The notes beneath the pieces were generated by a model, which saw nothing but the letters and a program-made list of their open reading frames with translations, had not been told where the DNA came from and made no database searches. Below, in pieces: positions 38,786 to 48,236 of a stretch of 64,000 nucleotides of DNA (position 1 is the stretch's first letter; each line of letters starts with the position of its first letter). The translations under genes were made by a program, and so were the position numbers. Source of the stretch: Atlantibacter hermannii (GTDB lineage: Bacteria > Pseudomonadota > Gammaproteobacteria > Enterobacterales > Enterobacteriaceae); assembly GCF_009907385.1 (NCBI RefSeq), contig NZ_JAAATR010000061.1, forward strand, positions 1 to 64,000, written 5' to 3'.

Positions 38786-39955
38786 CTACGCCGCCGCATC
38801 CACTTGCGCTTCGCTAACCTGATGTTCCAGCGAGGCGCGCACGTTGTGCAGGGCCTTTTCCTGCTGAGCAAAATAGGCTTCCATATTGCTCAGTGAAGAG
38901 ACCAGCAGCCAGGATTCCTCTTTTTCCAGTTCCGCCAGCTCGCTAACCAGAGTATCGATTTGCTCGCGCACCTGTGCGATTCGTTTGCGAATGCGTTCCA
39001 GATCGTTAAGCCTGTCGCTCGCCATCAGCGGTTCGAACCCGTGTTGCAGGCGGGCCACCAGCGAGCGAATGGCTTTCACGTCGCCGCGCTGCTTCGCCTG
39101 ATTAAGCTGGACCATGATGGCGTTGGCTTCTTCTTTGCGATCGTCGGCCACCAAATCCGGGTGGCAAAGCTTGCTGGCCTGTCGCCACAGCCGTTTTAAC
39201 TCGTTGCGATCGTCTTCCGACAGCGCTTTGCCTTTGCGTAACCGAATCTCTACATCGTGATGCTGTTCGCGGTATTTTTCGAACTCTTCATTTGCCTGGT
39301 CCCGGGCCTGGCGGGCAGGCTCCTCTTCGCGGGTTAACCCCGTTTCCAGCTCCAGCGCTTCGGCAAGCAGATTGGCGATCAGGTTACTCTGCTGCTGGAG
39401 TTGTTTACGCGCATCGGCAGCCTGAACGGAATCCGCAGGCAGATCGCGCCAGCGTTGCGTCAGCGTCGCCAGCACCTCCACCGCCTGAGCCGTATACTGC
39501 TGGCAGCGGCGATAATCCTCTTCGCGACGGCGCGCTTCCGCCTGCTGGCGGCGCAGGTTCAGTTCCGCCAGCGTTTTACGCAGCGAGAGGATCTGCTGCA
39601 TCAGCGGCCCAAGGCGTGAGAAATAGAGATCGTTAAACTCATCCAACTGCTGTACCCGCGCGTTGCGGCGATCGATCAGATCGCGCAGGCGTTCCTCCAG
39701 CGCTTTCAGTTCCAGCTTACTGGCCGCCACCTGCGGATCGCGCCACTGGGCGAGCGCGCGCTGGCTTTGCAACCAGGCGACGATCGCCGCCATCGCAGAG
39801 GTGTAGTTTTTGCTTTCCAGCGCGGTGACGATCCCCAGAAGCTCATCGTCAAACGCTTCGCTTTTCAGCCGTGCCAGCTGGCTCTGGATGATGTCATCAT
39901 CTTCCAGTTCGATGGCATTTTTAATGATTTCCAGCCGCTTGATCGGTGTGCTCAT
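38786..39955 (-). CDS. Coiled-coil protein with a J-like domain, function unknown
   Basis: A 389-residue, highly charged protein rich in Glu, Arg, Gln and Ala with long predicted coiled coils at about 70-225 and 315-385. Between them, LKRLWRQASKLCHPDLVADDRKEEANAIMVQLNQAKQRGD carries the HPD tripeptide and helix layout of a DnaJ-type J domain (about 253-292). No signal peptide or membrane segment, so probably cytosolic. It may recruit DnaK to a partner. Not recognised as a named gene. It stands alone between thrW and yjiS. Confidence 0.8.
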   Translation of the reverse strand: MSTPIKRLEIIKNAIELEDDDIIQSQLARLKSEAFDDELLGIVTALESKNYTSAMAAIVAWLQSQRALAQWRDPQVAASKLELKALEERLRDLIDRRNARVQQLDEFNDLYFSRLGPLMQQILSLRKTLAELNLRRQQAEARRREEDYRRCQQYTAQAVEVLATLTQRWRDLPADSVQAADARKQLQQQSNLIANLLAEALELETGLTREEEPARQARDQANEEFEKYREQHHDVEIRLRKGKALSEDDRNELKRLWRQASKLCHPDLVADDRKEEANAIMVQLNQAKQRGDVKAIRSLVARLQHGFEPLMASDRLNDLERIRKRIAQVREQIDTLVSELAELEKEESWLLVSSLSNMEAYFAQQEKALHNVRASLEHQVSEAQVDAAA

Positions 39956-40102
39956 GATGCGTTTCGCTTTGGCGCTTAAGAAGTTGAGTTAAGGTTAGTT
40001 GTGGTTCAGTTCAGCGCAAATCATACACACGGATTATGATCGGCGCGATGGGGGATTTCTTTAGTATTACCTGCCGTGAAGCCGGTCATACTCTCGACGC
40101 GC

Positions 40103-40264
40103 TTAAATATCATGACGCGTCAGCCCGACATCCTTCAGTTGCTCATCGCTCATCTTTTGCAAAATCCGGCGCGTCCGGTGAATGCGATACCCGCTTTTTA
40201 TCGCTTCCCACAGCCAGATAAACACGACGAACGGACGTTTTGCACGATTTTCATTGAATTCCAT
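40103..40264 (-). CDS. yjiS: DUF1127-family small protein YjiS
   Basis: A 53-residue basic protein. The C-terminal DUF1127 motif reads RRILQKMSDEQLKDVGLTRHDI, the same pattern as E. coli YjiS. The start ATG at 40264 (MEFNENRAKRPF) has GAGGAA upstream with good spacing. A longer frame to 40318 lacks support. Some alpha-proteobacterial relatives are linked to RNA or phosphate metabolism. The role here is unknown. It is divergent from yjiR, as its K-12 relative neighbours yjiR. Confidence 0.87.
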   Translation of the reverse strand: MEFNENRAKRPFVVFIWLWEAIKSGYRIHRTRRILQKMSDEQLKDVGLTRHDI

Positions 40265-40439
40265 GATGTTTTCCTCACTGGTCAGAGGCTTTATCATCAT
40301 GCAATTTTCCTGTGGCAATACAGAGCCAAAAACAACTTTTATTTAACATACAGATTGGTTAAAACAGGATCTGAATGCCGTTTTCGGCGGCAAACTGTAC
40401 CGGTTTATTTATCTGTATGAGACAACCCAGGGATACAGC

Positions 40440-41858
40440 ATGACCCGTTATCAACATCTGGCTAATCTGTTGGCTGAGCGCATTGAACAAGGCCTGTATC
40501 GCAGCGGCGAGCGTTTACCGTCGGTGCGTACGCTGAGCCAGGAGCATGGCGTCAGCATCAGCACCATACAACAGGCCTACCGGCTGTTGGAAAACCTACA
40601 GCTGATCACGCCGCTGCCGCGCTCCGGCTACTTTGTCTCGCCACGTAAAGCGCAGCCACCGGTGCCTGCCATGACGCGCCCGGTCCAGCGCCCGGTAGAC
40701 GTTTCCCAGTGGGACGAGGTCATGACGCTGCTTGACTCGCGCGGCGATAAAAACGTGGTTCCCTTTGGCAGCGGCTCGCCGGATCTGAATCAGCCGGGAC
40801 TTAAACCTCTGTGGCGCGAAATCAGCCGGGTGGCCCAGCATCAGCCGGAAGCGGTGCTGAGCTATGACATGCTGACCGGGCGGCAGGAGCTGCGCGAGCA
40901 AATCGCCCGTCTGATGCTGGATGGCGGGGCGCAGGTCCCGCCGGATGAAATCGTGGTAACCAGTGGATGTCACGGCGCGCTGGCTATCGCGCTGCTGTCA
41001 GTGTGCAAGGCTGGCGATATCGTGGCCGTCGAATCGCCGTCCTACCATGGCACCATGCAGATGCTGCGCGGCTTCGATATTAAAGCTATTGAGATCCCAA
41101 CCGACTCGCAAACCGGCATCAGCATTGAAGCGCTTGAACTGGCGCTTGAGCAGTGGCCGATCAAGGGCGTGATCCTGGTGCCGAACTGCAATAATCCGCT
41201 GGGTTTTATCATGCCCGATAACCGTAAGCGGCAGATCCTGTCGCTGGCCCAGCGCCACGATATCGTGATTTTTGAAGACGATATTTACGGCGAGCTGGCG
41301 GCGGCTTACCCGCGTCCTTCCACCATTAAATCGTATGACGTGGACGGGCGCGTATTACTGTGCAGCTCCATTACCAAGAGCGTCGCGCCGGGCCTGCGCG
41401 TGGGCTGGATTGCGCCGGGGCGTTACTACGACAGGGTGGTGCACATGAAATACGCCGCCAGCAGTTTTGGCGTACCGGCAACCCAGATGGCGGTCGCCGC
41501 CTTTATCCGTGACGGGCATTACCACCGGCACGTGCGGCGTATGCGTCAGATTTATCAACAGAATATGGAAACCTATACCTGCCTGGTGCGGCAATACTTT
41601 CCCTGCGGGATCTGCGTGACGCGCCCGCAGGGCGGCTTTTTGCTGTGGCTTGAGCTGCCTGAGAATGTCGATATGGTGTCCGTCAGCAAGCAACTGAGGC
41701 TTCAGAACATTCAGGTTGCAGCGGGCTCGCTGTTTTCGGCGTCCGGGAAATATCGCAACAGCCTGCGCATCAACTGCGCGCTGCCGCCGAACGAGCGCAA
41801 CCGCAATGCGCTGAAGCAGATTGGCGAGGCGATTCAACGAGCGATGGAAGGGGCCTGA
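40440..41858 (+). CDS. yjiR: MocR-type PLP-binding transcriptional regulator YjiR
   Basis: A 472-residue fusion of a GntR-type winged helix-turn-helix (about 1-70: YQHLANLLAERIEQGLYRSGERLPSVRTLSQEHGVSISTIQQAYR) and a class I aminotransferase-like domain (about 100-470). The PLP Lys is in LCSSITKSVAPGLRVGW. Close similarity to E. coli YjiR along its length and the neighbouring yjiS support the name. MocR regulators sense PLP or amino compounds. The targets of YjiR are not known. Confidence 0.93.
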   Translation: MTRYQHLANLLAERIEQGLYRSGERLPSVRTLSQEHGVSISTIQQAYRLLENLQLITPLPRSGYFVSPRKAQPPVPAMTRPVQRPVDVSQWDEVMTLLDSRGDKNVVPFGSGSPDLNQPGLKPLWREISRVAQHQPEAVLSYDMLTGRQELREQIARLMLDGGAQVPPDEIVVTSGCHGALAIALLSVCKAGDIVAVESPSYHGTMQMLRGFDIKAIEIPTDSQTGISIEALELALEQWPIKGVILVPNCNNPLGFIMPDNRKRQILSLAQRHDIVIFEDDIYGELAAAYPRPSTIKSYDVDGRVLLCSSITKSVAPGLRVGWIAPGRYYDRVVHMKYAASSFGVPATQMAVAAFIRDGHYHRHVRRMRQIYQQNMETYTCLVRQYFPCGICVTRPQGGFLLWLELPENVDMVSVSKQLRLQNIQVAAGSLFSASGKYRNSLRINCALPPNERNRNALKQIGEAIQRAMEGA

Positions 41859-41864
41859 TGACGG

Positions 41865-42728
41865 TTACTGCATCGGTTTAAAAAGCCGCTCGCCGATCTG
41901 CGCGATCGCCGTATTCGCCATTTCCATTGTCGCCTCCGTGCGGGTGAGATAAATCGCCACATAAAACGGTGCCTGCTGCGGTGGATACACGGCGGCAATA
42001 ATGGCCCGTGAACCGTGGCCGCCCGCGCCGGTTTTATCAGCAATCGCCCAGCCTGGCGGCAGCGTGGCGCGTAGCAGCGCGTCGCCCACTTTATCTTCCC
42101 GCATCCAGCCAGCCAGCGTTGCCCGGTTCGTCGGCGTCAGGGTGTTTGAGGTAAGCATTTTTTGCAGCCCCAAAGCCATGCTTTTTGGCGAGGAGGTATC
42201 GCGCGCATCGCCAGGCGTGGCTTCATTCAGCGCCGGCTCGGTGCGATCCAGCCGCGTGACGTTATCGCCGAGGCGACGCATAAACGAGGTGATGGCCCCC
42301 GGCCCGCCAAGATACGTCAGGATCCGGTTGCCCGCGGTATTGTCGCTGTAGCTTACCGCCGCCGCGCACAGCATTCGCAACGAGAGGGTCGACGGGGCCA
42401 GATAATTTTTGGTGATCGGCGCATAGTCCAGCAGTTCGTCGGGCTGGATAGTGACCTGCTGATCCAGCGATCCGCCGTCTTTCTGCAACCTCGCCAGCAG
42501 GGCGGCGCAGGCAAGGGGTTTAAAGGTGCTGGTCAGCGGAAAGCGTTCGTCCTGCCGATAGCCGAAAACAGGCTCGCCCTGCGCATTCACCACTGCCATA
42601 CCGATCCGGGCGTTAAGCCGCTTTTCCTGCTGTTGCAGAAATTGCGTCATTGCTGGAGCGGTAACGGCTATTGCGGGGGGGATCAGCGTCAGCAAAATGA
42701 ACGCGGCCATGCCGATGAGACGTTTCAT
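41865..42728 (-). CDS. Class A beta-lactamase
   Basis: A 287-residue secreted serine beta-lactamase with a signal peptide of about 20 residues. All active-site motifs are intact: S67-T-F-K70 (Ambler 70-73), S128-D-N130 (Ambler 130-132), E164-P-A-L-N168 (Ambler 166 region) and K232-T-G234. Cys74 and Cys121 match the Ambler 77-123 disulfide pair. No Cys 69-238 pair, so not of the KPC/SME carbapenemase type. Predicted to hydrolyse penicillins. The nearest subfamily cannot be fixed from reading. No regulator (ampR-like) is next to it, and it is convergent with yjiR. Confidence 0.93.
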   Translation of the reverse strand: MKRLIGMAAFILLTLIPPAIAVTAPAMTQFLQQQEKRLNARIGMAVVNAQGEPVFGYRQDERFPLTSTFKPLACAALLARLQKDGGSLDQQVTIQPDELLDYAPITKNYLAPSTLSLRMLCAAAVSYSDNTAGNRILTYLGGPGAITSFMRRLGDNVTRLDRTEPALNEATPGDARDTSSPKSMALGLQKMLTSNTLTPTNRATLAGWMREDKVGDALLRATLPPGWAIADKTGAGGHGSRAIIAAVYPPQQAPFYVAIYLTRTEATMEMANTAIAQIGERLFKPMQ

Positions 42729-42861
42729 GATTTATCCTTAAATGCCGCGTTCGGCACGGTGAAGTCAGCCAGGTCAACCCCCGCCACTCTATCCGATATC
42801 TACCCCGCGCGTGAAGCCGACAAGCTGCTACACTCACCCGAGGCCATCTCCTGGAGGACGC

Positions 42862-43836
42862 ATGAAATTAGGCTTCGCGTGTAAATATCTGGACGCTGAC
42901 TTCAAACAACCCTTTCCCTTTAAATCCACCACCCGCACCCGGTTTTTAAGCCTGAGCCATGACGAGAGAGCCACGCTGCTTCATACGCTCGCCACCGCCA
43001 ATCTCACCAACCTGTATCTGATTTTCCAGCAACTGGCCCGGCAGCCGCCCGCGCTGCGGATGATGCGCATCGGCAGCGATTTGCTGCCGCTGTACACCGT
43101 GCCTGAGGCTACGGCGCTGTATAACGAATTTTTGCCGACGCTGGCTCCGCTGTTCACAAAATGCGGGGCGTTCGCCAGGGATCATGCTATCCGGCTGTCG
43201 TTTCATCCGGGGCAGTATTCGGTGCTGGCGTCAGACAATGTGCTGGTGGTGGAAAGGGCGCTGGAGGACGTTGAGTATCACGCGCTGTGCGCGACGCTGA
43301 TGGGCTACGGCCAGGCGTTTCAGGATTTCAAAATTAATATTCATATGAATGGCAAAGCGGGTTTTGCAGGCTTTAAGCGCGCGTTCGGCCAGCTCAGCCC
43401 GGAAGCGCGGCGCATGCTGACGGTGGAAAATGATGAAATCTCCTGCTCGCTGGATGATGTGTTGCAGGCGAAAGCGCTATGCCCGGTTGTGGTAGATATC
43501 CACCATCACTGGGTGAAAGAGAACGCATTTCTTCAGCCGGACGATCCGCGCATTGCGCAGGTTATCGACTCCTGGCGCGGCGTGACGCCGGTGATGCATT
43601 ACTCCATCTCGCAGGAGGGCATTATCCCGGAACAGGGTTTCCCGGATCAAAACGCCCTGGGCGTGGCGAAAACCAAACTCAGGGCGCACTCGGATTTTTA
43701 CTTTAACCCGACGCTGAACGACTGGGCGCTGTCATTTACCCATTTCGACATCATGTGCGAAGTGAAAATGAAAAACCTCGCCCGCGACCGGCTGTATCAC
43801 TCTGCGCTGTCGCGGGGCTCAATCACTTCACTTTGA
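42862..43836 (+). CDS. uvsE: UV damage endonuclease UvsE (UVDE)
   Basis: A 324-residue TIM-barrel endonuclease that nicks DNA 5' to UV photoproducts and some other lesions, starting an alternative excision repair path. [24 protein letters not shown] is a variant of the family start. Metal ligands lie in [39 protein letters not shown] and VVDIHHHWV. The start at 42862 follows GGAGG. A longer frame to 42811 is unlikely. Its 3' end overlaps convergent nepI by 14 bases. Confidence 0.93.
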   Translation: MKLGFACKYLDADFKQPFPFKSTTRTRFLSLSHDERATLLHTLATANLTNLYLIFQQLARQPPALRMMRIGSDLLPLYTVPEATALYNEFLPTLAPLFTKCGAFARDHAIRLSFHPGQYSVLASDNVLVVERALEDVEYHALCATLMGYGQAFQDFKINIHMNGKAGFAGFKRAFGQLSPEARRMLTVENDEISCSLDDVLQAKALCPVVVDIHHHWVKENAFLQPDDPRIAQVIDSWRGVTPVMHYSISQEGIIPEQGFPDQNALGVAKTKLRAHSDFYFNPTLNDWALSFTHFDIMCEVKMKNLARDRLYHSALSRGSITSL

Positions 43837-45004
43837 CCTTGCTCGCCACCAGCAGCGCGGTTAACAGCATCAGGGTGCCGGAGAGCGCCAGCGGGGAAAG
43901 CAGCCCCAGATTATCCAGCGCGTAACCGCCTACCGCGGCACCGCAGGTATTGGCCAGCTGGATCACCGCCACCTGAATAGATCCGGCTTTTTCTGCCTGA
44001 TCGGCCAGCGAGCGGGTGATCCAGGTTGACCAGCCTACCGGCACCAGCGCAAACGACAGTCCCCAGATGATGGCAATCGCGGCGGCGACCTTCTGATTCT
44101 CGCCCCACTTCATCAATACGGCAGCGCTTAACGCCAGGATCAGCGGCGCGCACGCCAGCGCCAGTTTTACGGAGCGCTTGAGGATATGGGAAGAGAACGA
44201 CGTGCCGACAAAGCTGGCGATACCGAAGCTCAGCAGCACCAGCGTCAGGCCGTCAACGTCGAACCCCGCCAGGTTCATATAGATAGGGCGGATATAGGTG
44301 AAGAAGGAGAACTGCCCGGCGAAGGCCATAAAAATCGCCAGCATACCCGCCAGCACGCCCGGACGTTTCAGCAGGCCAAACATATTCTGGTGATGCTCGG
44401 TCTGTCCCGGCATTGTCGGCAACGCTTTCCAGACCCACACAATACAGGCAAATCCCATCAACGCCGCCGCGTTAAACACGTGCCGCCAGCCGATGATCCC
44501 ACCGAGGAAACTGCCCAGCGGCGCGGCAATCACCAGCGCGATCGACACCGCGCCAAAAATCACCGACAGCGCTTTAGGAATGCTGCGGGCGGGTACCAGC
44601 CGCATGGTCAATGAGGCCGACATCGCCCAGAAGCCGCCGAGCGCCAGCCCCAGACAGGCGCGGCCCGCCAGCATCAGCATGAAATTATCGGCAAACGAGA
44701 CCAGCAGGCAGGAAAGCGTCAGCAGCACGGAAAAAGCGATGACCACCCGGCGGCGATCGGTTTTCCCGATGATTTGGGTGATAAACAGACTGGCGAACAT
44801 CGCGACAAACGCGGTGACCGTGACGGATTGCCCGGCCACGCCTTCCGAAACCCCGAGATCCTGCGCCATCGGCGTCAACAGACTCACCGGCAGGAATTCA
44901 ACGGTAATCAGGCTGGCCACGCAAAACGCGACGGCAAATACCGCCGACCAGTTGGGGCGAGCTATCTCAGTGGTAAAAGGCGGGGCCTGCTGCGCATCGA
45001 TCAT
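43823..45004 (-). CDS. nepI: Purine ribonucleoside efflux pump NepI (MFS)
   Basis: A 393-residue DHA1-type major facilitator with about 12 membrane helices. K-12 NepI exports inosine and related purine nucleosides by proton antiport. The match is close throughout: [68 protein letters not shown] and the C-terminal [22 protein letters not shown]. In K-12 nepI is elsewhere, close to yicL, and here a yicL homologue lies at 61602. Confidence 0.93.
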   Translation of the reverse strand: MIDAQQAPPFTTEIARPNWSAVFAVAFCVASLITVEFLPVSLLTPMAQDLGVSEGVAGQSVTVTAFVAMFASLFITQIIGKTDRRRVVIAFSVLLTLSCLLVSFADNFMLMLAGRACLGLALGGFWAMSASLTMRLVPARSIPKALSVIFGAVSIALVIAAPLGSFLGGIIGWRHVFNAAALMGFACIVWVWKALPTMPGQTEHHQNMFGLLKRPGVLAGMLAIFMAFAGQFSFFTYIRPIYMNLAGFDVDGLTLVLLSFGIASFVGTSFSSHILKRSVKLALACAPLILALSAAVLMKWGENQKVAAAIAIIWGLSFALVPVGWSTWITRSLADQAEKAGSIQVAVIQLANTCGAAVGGYALDNLGLLSPLALSGTLMLLTALLVASKVKVK

Positions 45005-45114
45005 TATTGTTACCTGGCTTGGTTTTCAGCGAGAAAGTTGCGCAGTGTAACAAACTAAAGCGTGATCTAATTAACATTTTGGCAACTTAACGCCCGCCCG
45101 CACCCTCAGCCGGA

Positions 45115-46047
45115 TTAAATCTGCCAGTAAAGCGGCTCGCCAAACACCTCAACAAAGTAATCGATGACCACCCGGACGTTGAGCGGTTGATGCCGCGTGT
45201 GGGGATAAATTGCCGCGATAGATAAAGGCTCGGTTCTGATTGACGCTTCACTCTCCGGCAGCAGCCTGACCAGTTCCCCCGTTTTCAACCGATCGTTAAT
45301 CAGCCAGTCCGGGAACAGGACAATGCCCATGCCATTTAGCGCGGCAATCAGCAACGTTTCGGCGTTATTCGACGTGAGTAACGGCGCGATGGCGTAATGC
45401 ACCCACTCGCCGCCTGGCGATTTGAGCAACCAGCGATTCGGGCCGGACGATCCCCGATACACCAGACACTGATGCTGATGAATATCGGCAGGGGAGTGCG
45501 GTGTGCCGTAGCGGGCCAGATAAGCGGGTGACGCCGCGAGATGATAGCGCTGCACGCCAAAAACACGCGCCTGGAAAGAGGAATCCGTTAACGGCCCGAT
45601 ACGGAAAAGCACGTCAGCCGCATCGCGATGCGGATCGATATAATCATCCGTTTGCGTCAGGTCGATCAGCAGGCGTGGGAAGCGCTCAGACAGGCCCGCC
45701 AGCCAGGGCGCAATATGCCGCTGCCCGAAAAACACCGGCGCATTGATGCGTACCAGCCCGGATGGCTCCAGAGTCCGCTCCAGCAGTTCAATACGCGCTT
45801 CTTCAATTTGTCCGGTCATCATCCGGGCATGCTCAATAAACAGATGCGCGCTTTCGGTGGGAATAATCGCCCGGGTATTGCGATAGAAAAGCTGCTGGCC
45901 CAGCGCATCTTCAAGCTGCTGAATCACCCTTGACACTTGTGACGCCGAAATGCCTTCACGCCGGGCAATCACAGAAAAATTCTGCGACTCGTAAACGTCG
46001 GTAAACATTTTCAGCGCACGAAGGGTAATCGAGCCGGGATCGTTCAT
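45115..46047 (-). CDS. LysR-family transcriptional regulator
   Basis: A 310-residue LysR regulator. N-terminal helix-turn-helix: LRALKMFTDVYESQNFSVIARREGISASQVSRVIQQLEDAL. Effector domain follows from about residue 90. The start at 46047 (MNDPGSITLRAL) was chosen because longer forms would read into the divergent YdcZ-like gene. It is divergent from the two YdcZ-family genes by about 95 bases, so it may control them. Effector unknown. Confidence 0.87.
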   Translation of the reverse strand: MNDPGSITLRALKMFTDVYESQNFSVIARREGISASQVSRVIQQLEDALGQQLFYRNTRAIIPTESAHLFIEHARMMTGQIEEARIELLERTLEPSGLVRINAPVFFGQRHIAPWLAGLSERFPRLLIDLTQTDDYIDPHRDAADVLFRIGPLTDSSFQARVFGVQRYHLAASPAYLARYGTPHSPADIHQHQCLVYRGSSGPNRWLLKSPGGEWVHYAIAPLLTSNNAETLLIAALNGMGIVLFPDWLINDRLKTGELVRLLPESEASIRTEPLSIAAIYPHTRHQPLNVRVVIDYFVEVFGEPLYWQI

Positions 46048-46141
46048 TAATGCATATCCTGCAAAAGTGTTTGGTTGATTATACGGTTTTTTAGCGCAGC
46101 TTGCCGCTATAAGCTTCTGCGCCTTGATTTCAAAAAGGCGG

Positions 46142-46582
46142 ATGGCGATGCATTTTTTACTGATTTTATGTGTGATTGCGGGCGGCATGGGGCTGTCGGT
46201 GGAGGCGGGTTTACTTGGGCCATTGGGTAAGGAGGTCGGCGATTTATGGGCGACGTTCAGCATTTTCAGCGTTGGCGCGGCGCTGACCTTTCTCCTGATG
46301 CTGTTTTTCAGTCCGCGTAACAGCCCCTCTTTTTTCGCCCAGCCTGCATGGCAACTACTGGGCGGCGTGCTCGGGCCGATTTACGTCATCATCCTGACCG
46401 TTGCCGCACCGGTTATCGGCATTGCCATGACCATGATTGGCATCCTGGCGGGCCAGGTGTTTAAAAGTCTGATCATCGATCACTTTGGGCTACTGGGCAC
46501 GGCGCGCAGAAAGACAGATGCGAAGCGCATCATTGCACTGATTTTTATCATTATCGCACTTTCTTTAGTGGCGAAAGGGTAG
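46142..46582 (+). CDS. YdcZ (DUF606)-family membrane protein, first of a pair
   Basis: A small DMT-superfamily protein of about 146 residues with five hydrophobic helices. GGMGLSVEAGLLGPLGKEVGDLWATFSIFSVGAALTFLL is the family repeat, close in layout to its neighbour (GGAMLSIQAAINGQLGSNVGVFRSAFLTFSVGALITALL). Half-size DMT proteins usually work as dimers. The two genes may encode a heterodimer. Start at 46142 or 46148. An open frame from 46124 is less likely. Function (small-molecule export) is inference. Confidence 0.82.
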   Translation: MAMHFLLILCVIAGGMGLSVEAGLLGPLGKEVGDLWATFSIFSVGAALTFLLMLFFSPRNSPSFFAQPAWQLLGGVLGPIYVIILTVAAPVIGIAMTMIGILAGQVFKSLIIDHFGLLGTARRKTDAKRIIALIFIIIALSLVAKG

Positions 46583-46591
46583 GCTAACACC

Positions 46592-47080
46592 ATGACATTT
46601 ATCATTATTATGCTGACAGTGGCAGGCGGAGCCATGCTGAGCATCCAGGCCGCTATCAACGGCCAGTTGGGCAGTAACGTTGGCGTTTTTCGCAGCGCAT
46701 TTCTGACTTTCTCCGTGGGTGCGCTGATTACCGCCTTGCTTATCTTCTTCTTCGAGCCGAAGCAGGCGGTTACGCTATTGGATGTGCCAAAATGGCAACT
46801 GCTTGGTGCCTTATGTGGCGTACCTTATATCGTTGTCATGGTGATTGCCGTGCAGCGTATTGGTACAGCCGTCGCGACAGTGGCCGTGATCTTCGGACAG
46901 CTCGCCATGAGTATGTTAATCGATCATTTCGGCTGGCTGGGCAACGACGCCATTGCGTTCTCCTTCACCCGCCTGGGTGCGGTGATTTGCCTCGGGATCG
47001 CGCTGTTCTTTATCTACGCCAGTAATCGTAAATCTTCGTCTTTATCGGCAAAAAATGACGAGCAGTTGCTGAAGAGTTAA
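46592..47080 (+). CDS. YdcZ (DUF606)-family membrane protein, second of a pair
   Basis: A 162-residue DMT-superfamily protein with five hydrophobic segments and a short polar C-terminal tail (RKSSSLSAKNDEQLL). It starts nine bases after its partner and shares the same motif pattern, including QLLGALCGVPYIVVMVIAVQRIG and the conserved IDHFGWLG, which appears as IDHFGLLG in the partner. Co-transcription and pairing are likely. Confidence 0.84.
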   Translation: MTFIIIMLTVAGGAMLSIQAAINGQLGSNVGVFRSAFLTFSVGALITALLIFFFEPKQAVTLLDVPKWQLLGALCGVPYIVVMVIAVQRIGTAVATVAVIFGQLAMSMLIDHFGWLGNDAIAFSFTRLGAVICLGIALFFIYASNRKSSSLSAKNDEQLLKS

Positions 47081-47141
47081 GACTCATCGCCGCATCCCTT
47101 TGCCGTGAGGTTAGCGGGATGCGCAACTCAATGGCCCATCA

Positions 47142-48065
47142 TTATACCGCCTCGTTCCTCAGCCAGTTCTGCAACAGCACCCCATCCGGCGTCATATCGC
47201 TGTCTTTACGCACGCACAGGTAATAATCCCGGCCATCATCAATCGCGTAATCAACTATCTTCACCAGCTCGCCGCTTTTCAGATACTGCGCGATCAGCGG
47301 CTCGCGCATCAGCGCACAGCCCAGCCCCGCCTGCACGCCAGCCAGCGTCAGCAAACCATCTTCAAACAGCGGCCCGGCAGAGCGGGGAGGGCGCTTAACA
47401 CCCTGCTGAACAAACCACTGGCCCCAGGTGGCACGCTCTTCGTCATGCAGCAGCGGCATTTGCAGCAGCTGATCCGGTGTATCGATATGGCCGTGCAGGC
47501 GCAAAAAATCGCGGCTACATACCGGCACCATCCGTCCGGAGAGCAGTTTTTCACTCTGATAGCCCGCCCACTGGCCGTTGCCAAAGCGGATCGACATATC
47601 CGACGCGTCGCTCAGGTAGTTGCGATGGTTGGCGTATACCACGTTGATTTCGGTTTGCGGATTGGCGCGCATAAACGCGGGAAGGCGCGGAATAAACCAG
47701 CCCATGCCGAAGAGCGGGATCAGGCTGATCGTCACCTGGCGGGTTAACGCCTGATCCACCAGATGCTCCGTGGCCTGGCGCAGCACGTTAAATGCCGCGC
47801 GGATCGAGCGGTAATATTCGCGCCCCTGTTGGCTGAGGATCAGCCTGCGGCCCTGACGTTCGGTGAGCGGCATTTGCAGATAGCCCTCCAGCACCTTGAG
47901 CTGGTGACTCACGGCGGAAGGAGAAATCGCCAGTTCCTGCGCCGCCAGGGTAACGCTGCCCAGCCGGGCGATGGCTTCAAATGCGCGCACCGCCCGCAGC
48001 GGTGGATCGTTGGCGAGCCGGCTGTCGGCGTAATCAGGTAGCAGGGACTGTTCTGTTTTATTCAT
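47142..48065 (-). CDS. LysR-family regulator (GcvA-like) of the adjacent ABC/hydrolase operon
   Basis: A 307-residue LysR regulator. Helix-turn-helix: LRAVRAFEAIARLGSVTLAAQELAISPSAVSHQLKVLEGYL, the GcvA/AmpR-like variant. The effector domain begins near residue 100 (QVTISLIPLFGMGWFIPRLPAF). It diverges from the LIV-type transporter operon, with about 170 AT-rich bases between, and is the likely inducer-responsive regulator of it. Confidence 0.88.
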   Translation of the reverse strand: MNKTEQSLLPDYADSRLANDPPLRAVRAFEAIARLGSVTLAAQELAISPSAVSHQLKVLEGYLQMPLTERQGRRLILSQQGREYYRSIRAAFNVLRQATEHLVDQALTRQVTISLIPLFGMGWFIPRLPAFMRANPQTEINVVYANHRNYLSDASDMSIRFGNGQWAGYQSEKLLSGRMVPVCSRDFLRLHGHIDTPDQLLQMPLLHDEERATWGQWFVQQGVKRPPRSAGPLFEDGLLTLAGVQAGLGCALMREPLIAQYLKSGELVKIVDYAIDDGRDYYLCVRKDSDMTPDGVLLQNWLRNEAV

Positions 48066-48236
48066 ATATTGATTTCTTTAGGGTGATTCGCCCATGTCGT
48101 GTGTTGTGCATTCTCTTTTAAATCATTCACATAAAACAAGTTCGAAAAAACATAAGAAATAATATATGCGTATTTTACAATTTAATTCACTTATTAGATG
48201 TTACCCGCTGAAAGAGCAATTTGTCGGGTAACCACG
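48066..48236. promoter_or_regulatory. AT-rich divergent control region
   Basis: The spacer between the LysR gene and the importer operon is strongly AT-rich at 48100-48200 compared with its GC-rich flanks. LysR operators (T-N11-A) are expected here, but no single one can be chosen with confidence. Confidence 0.5.
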
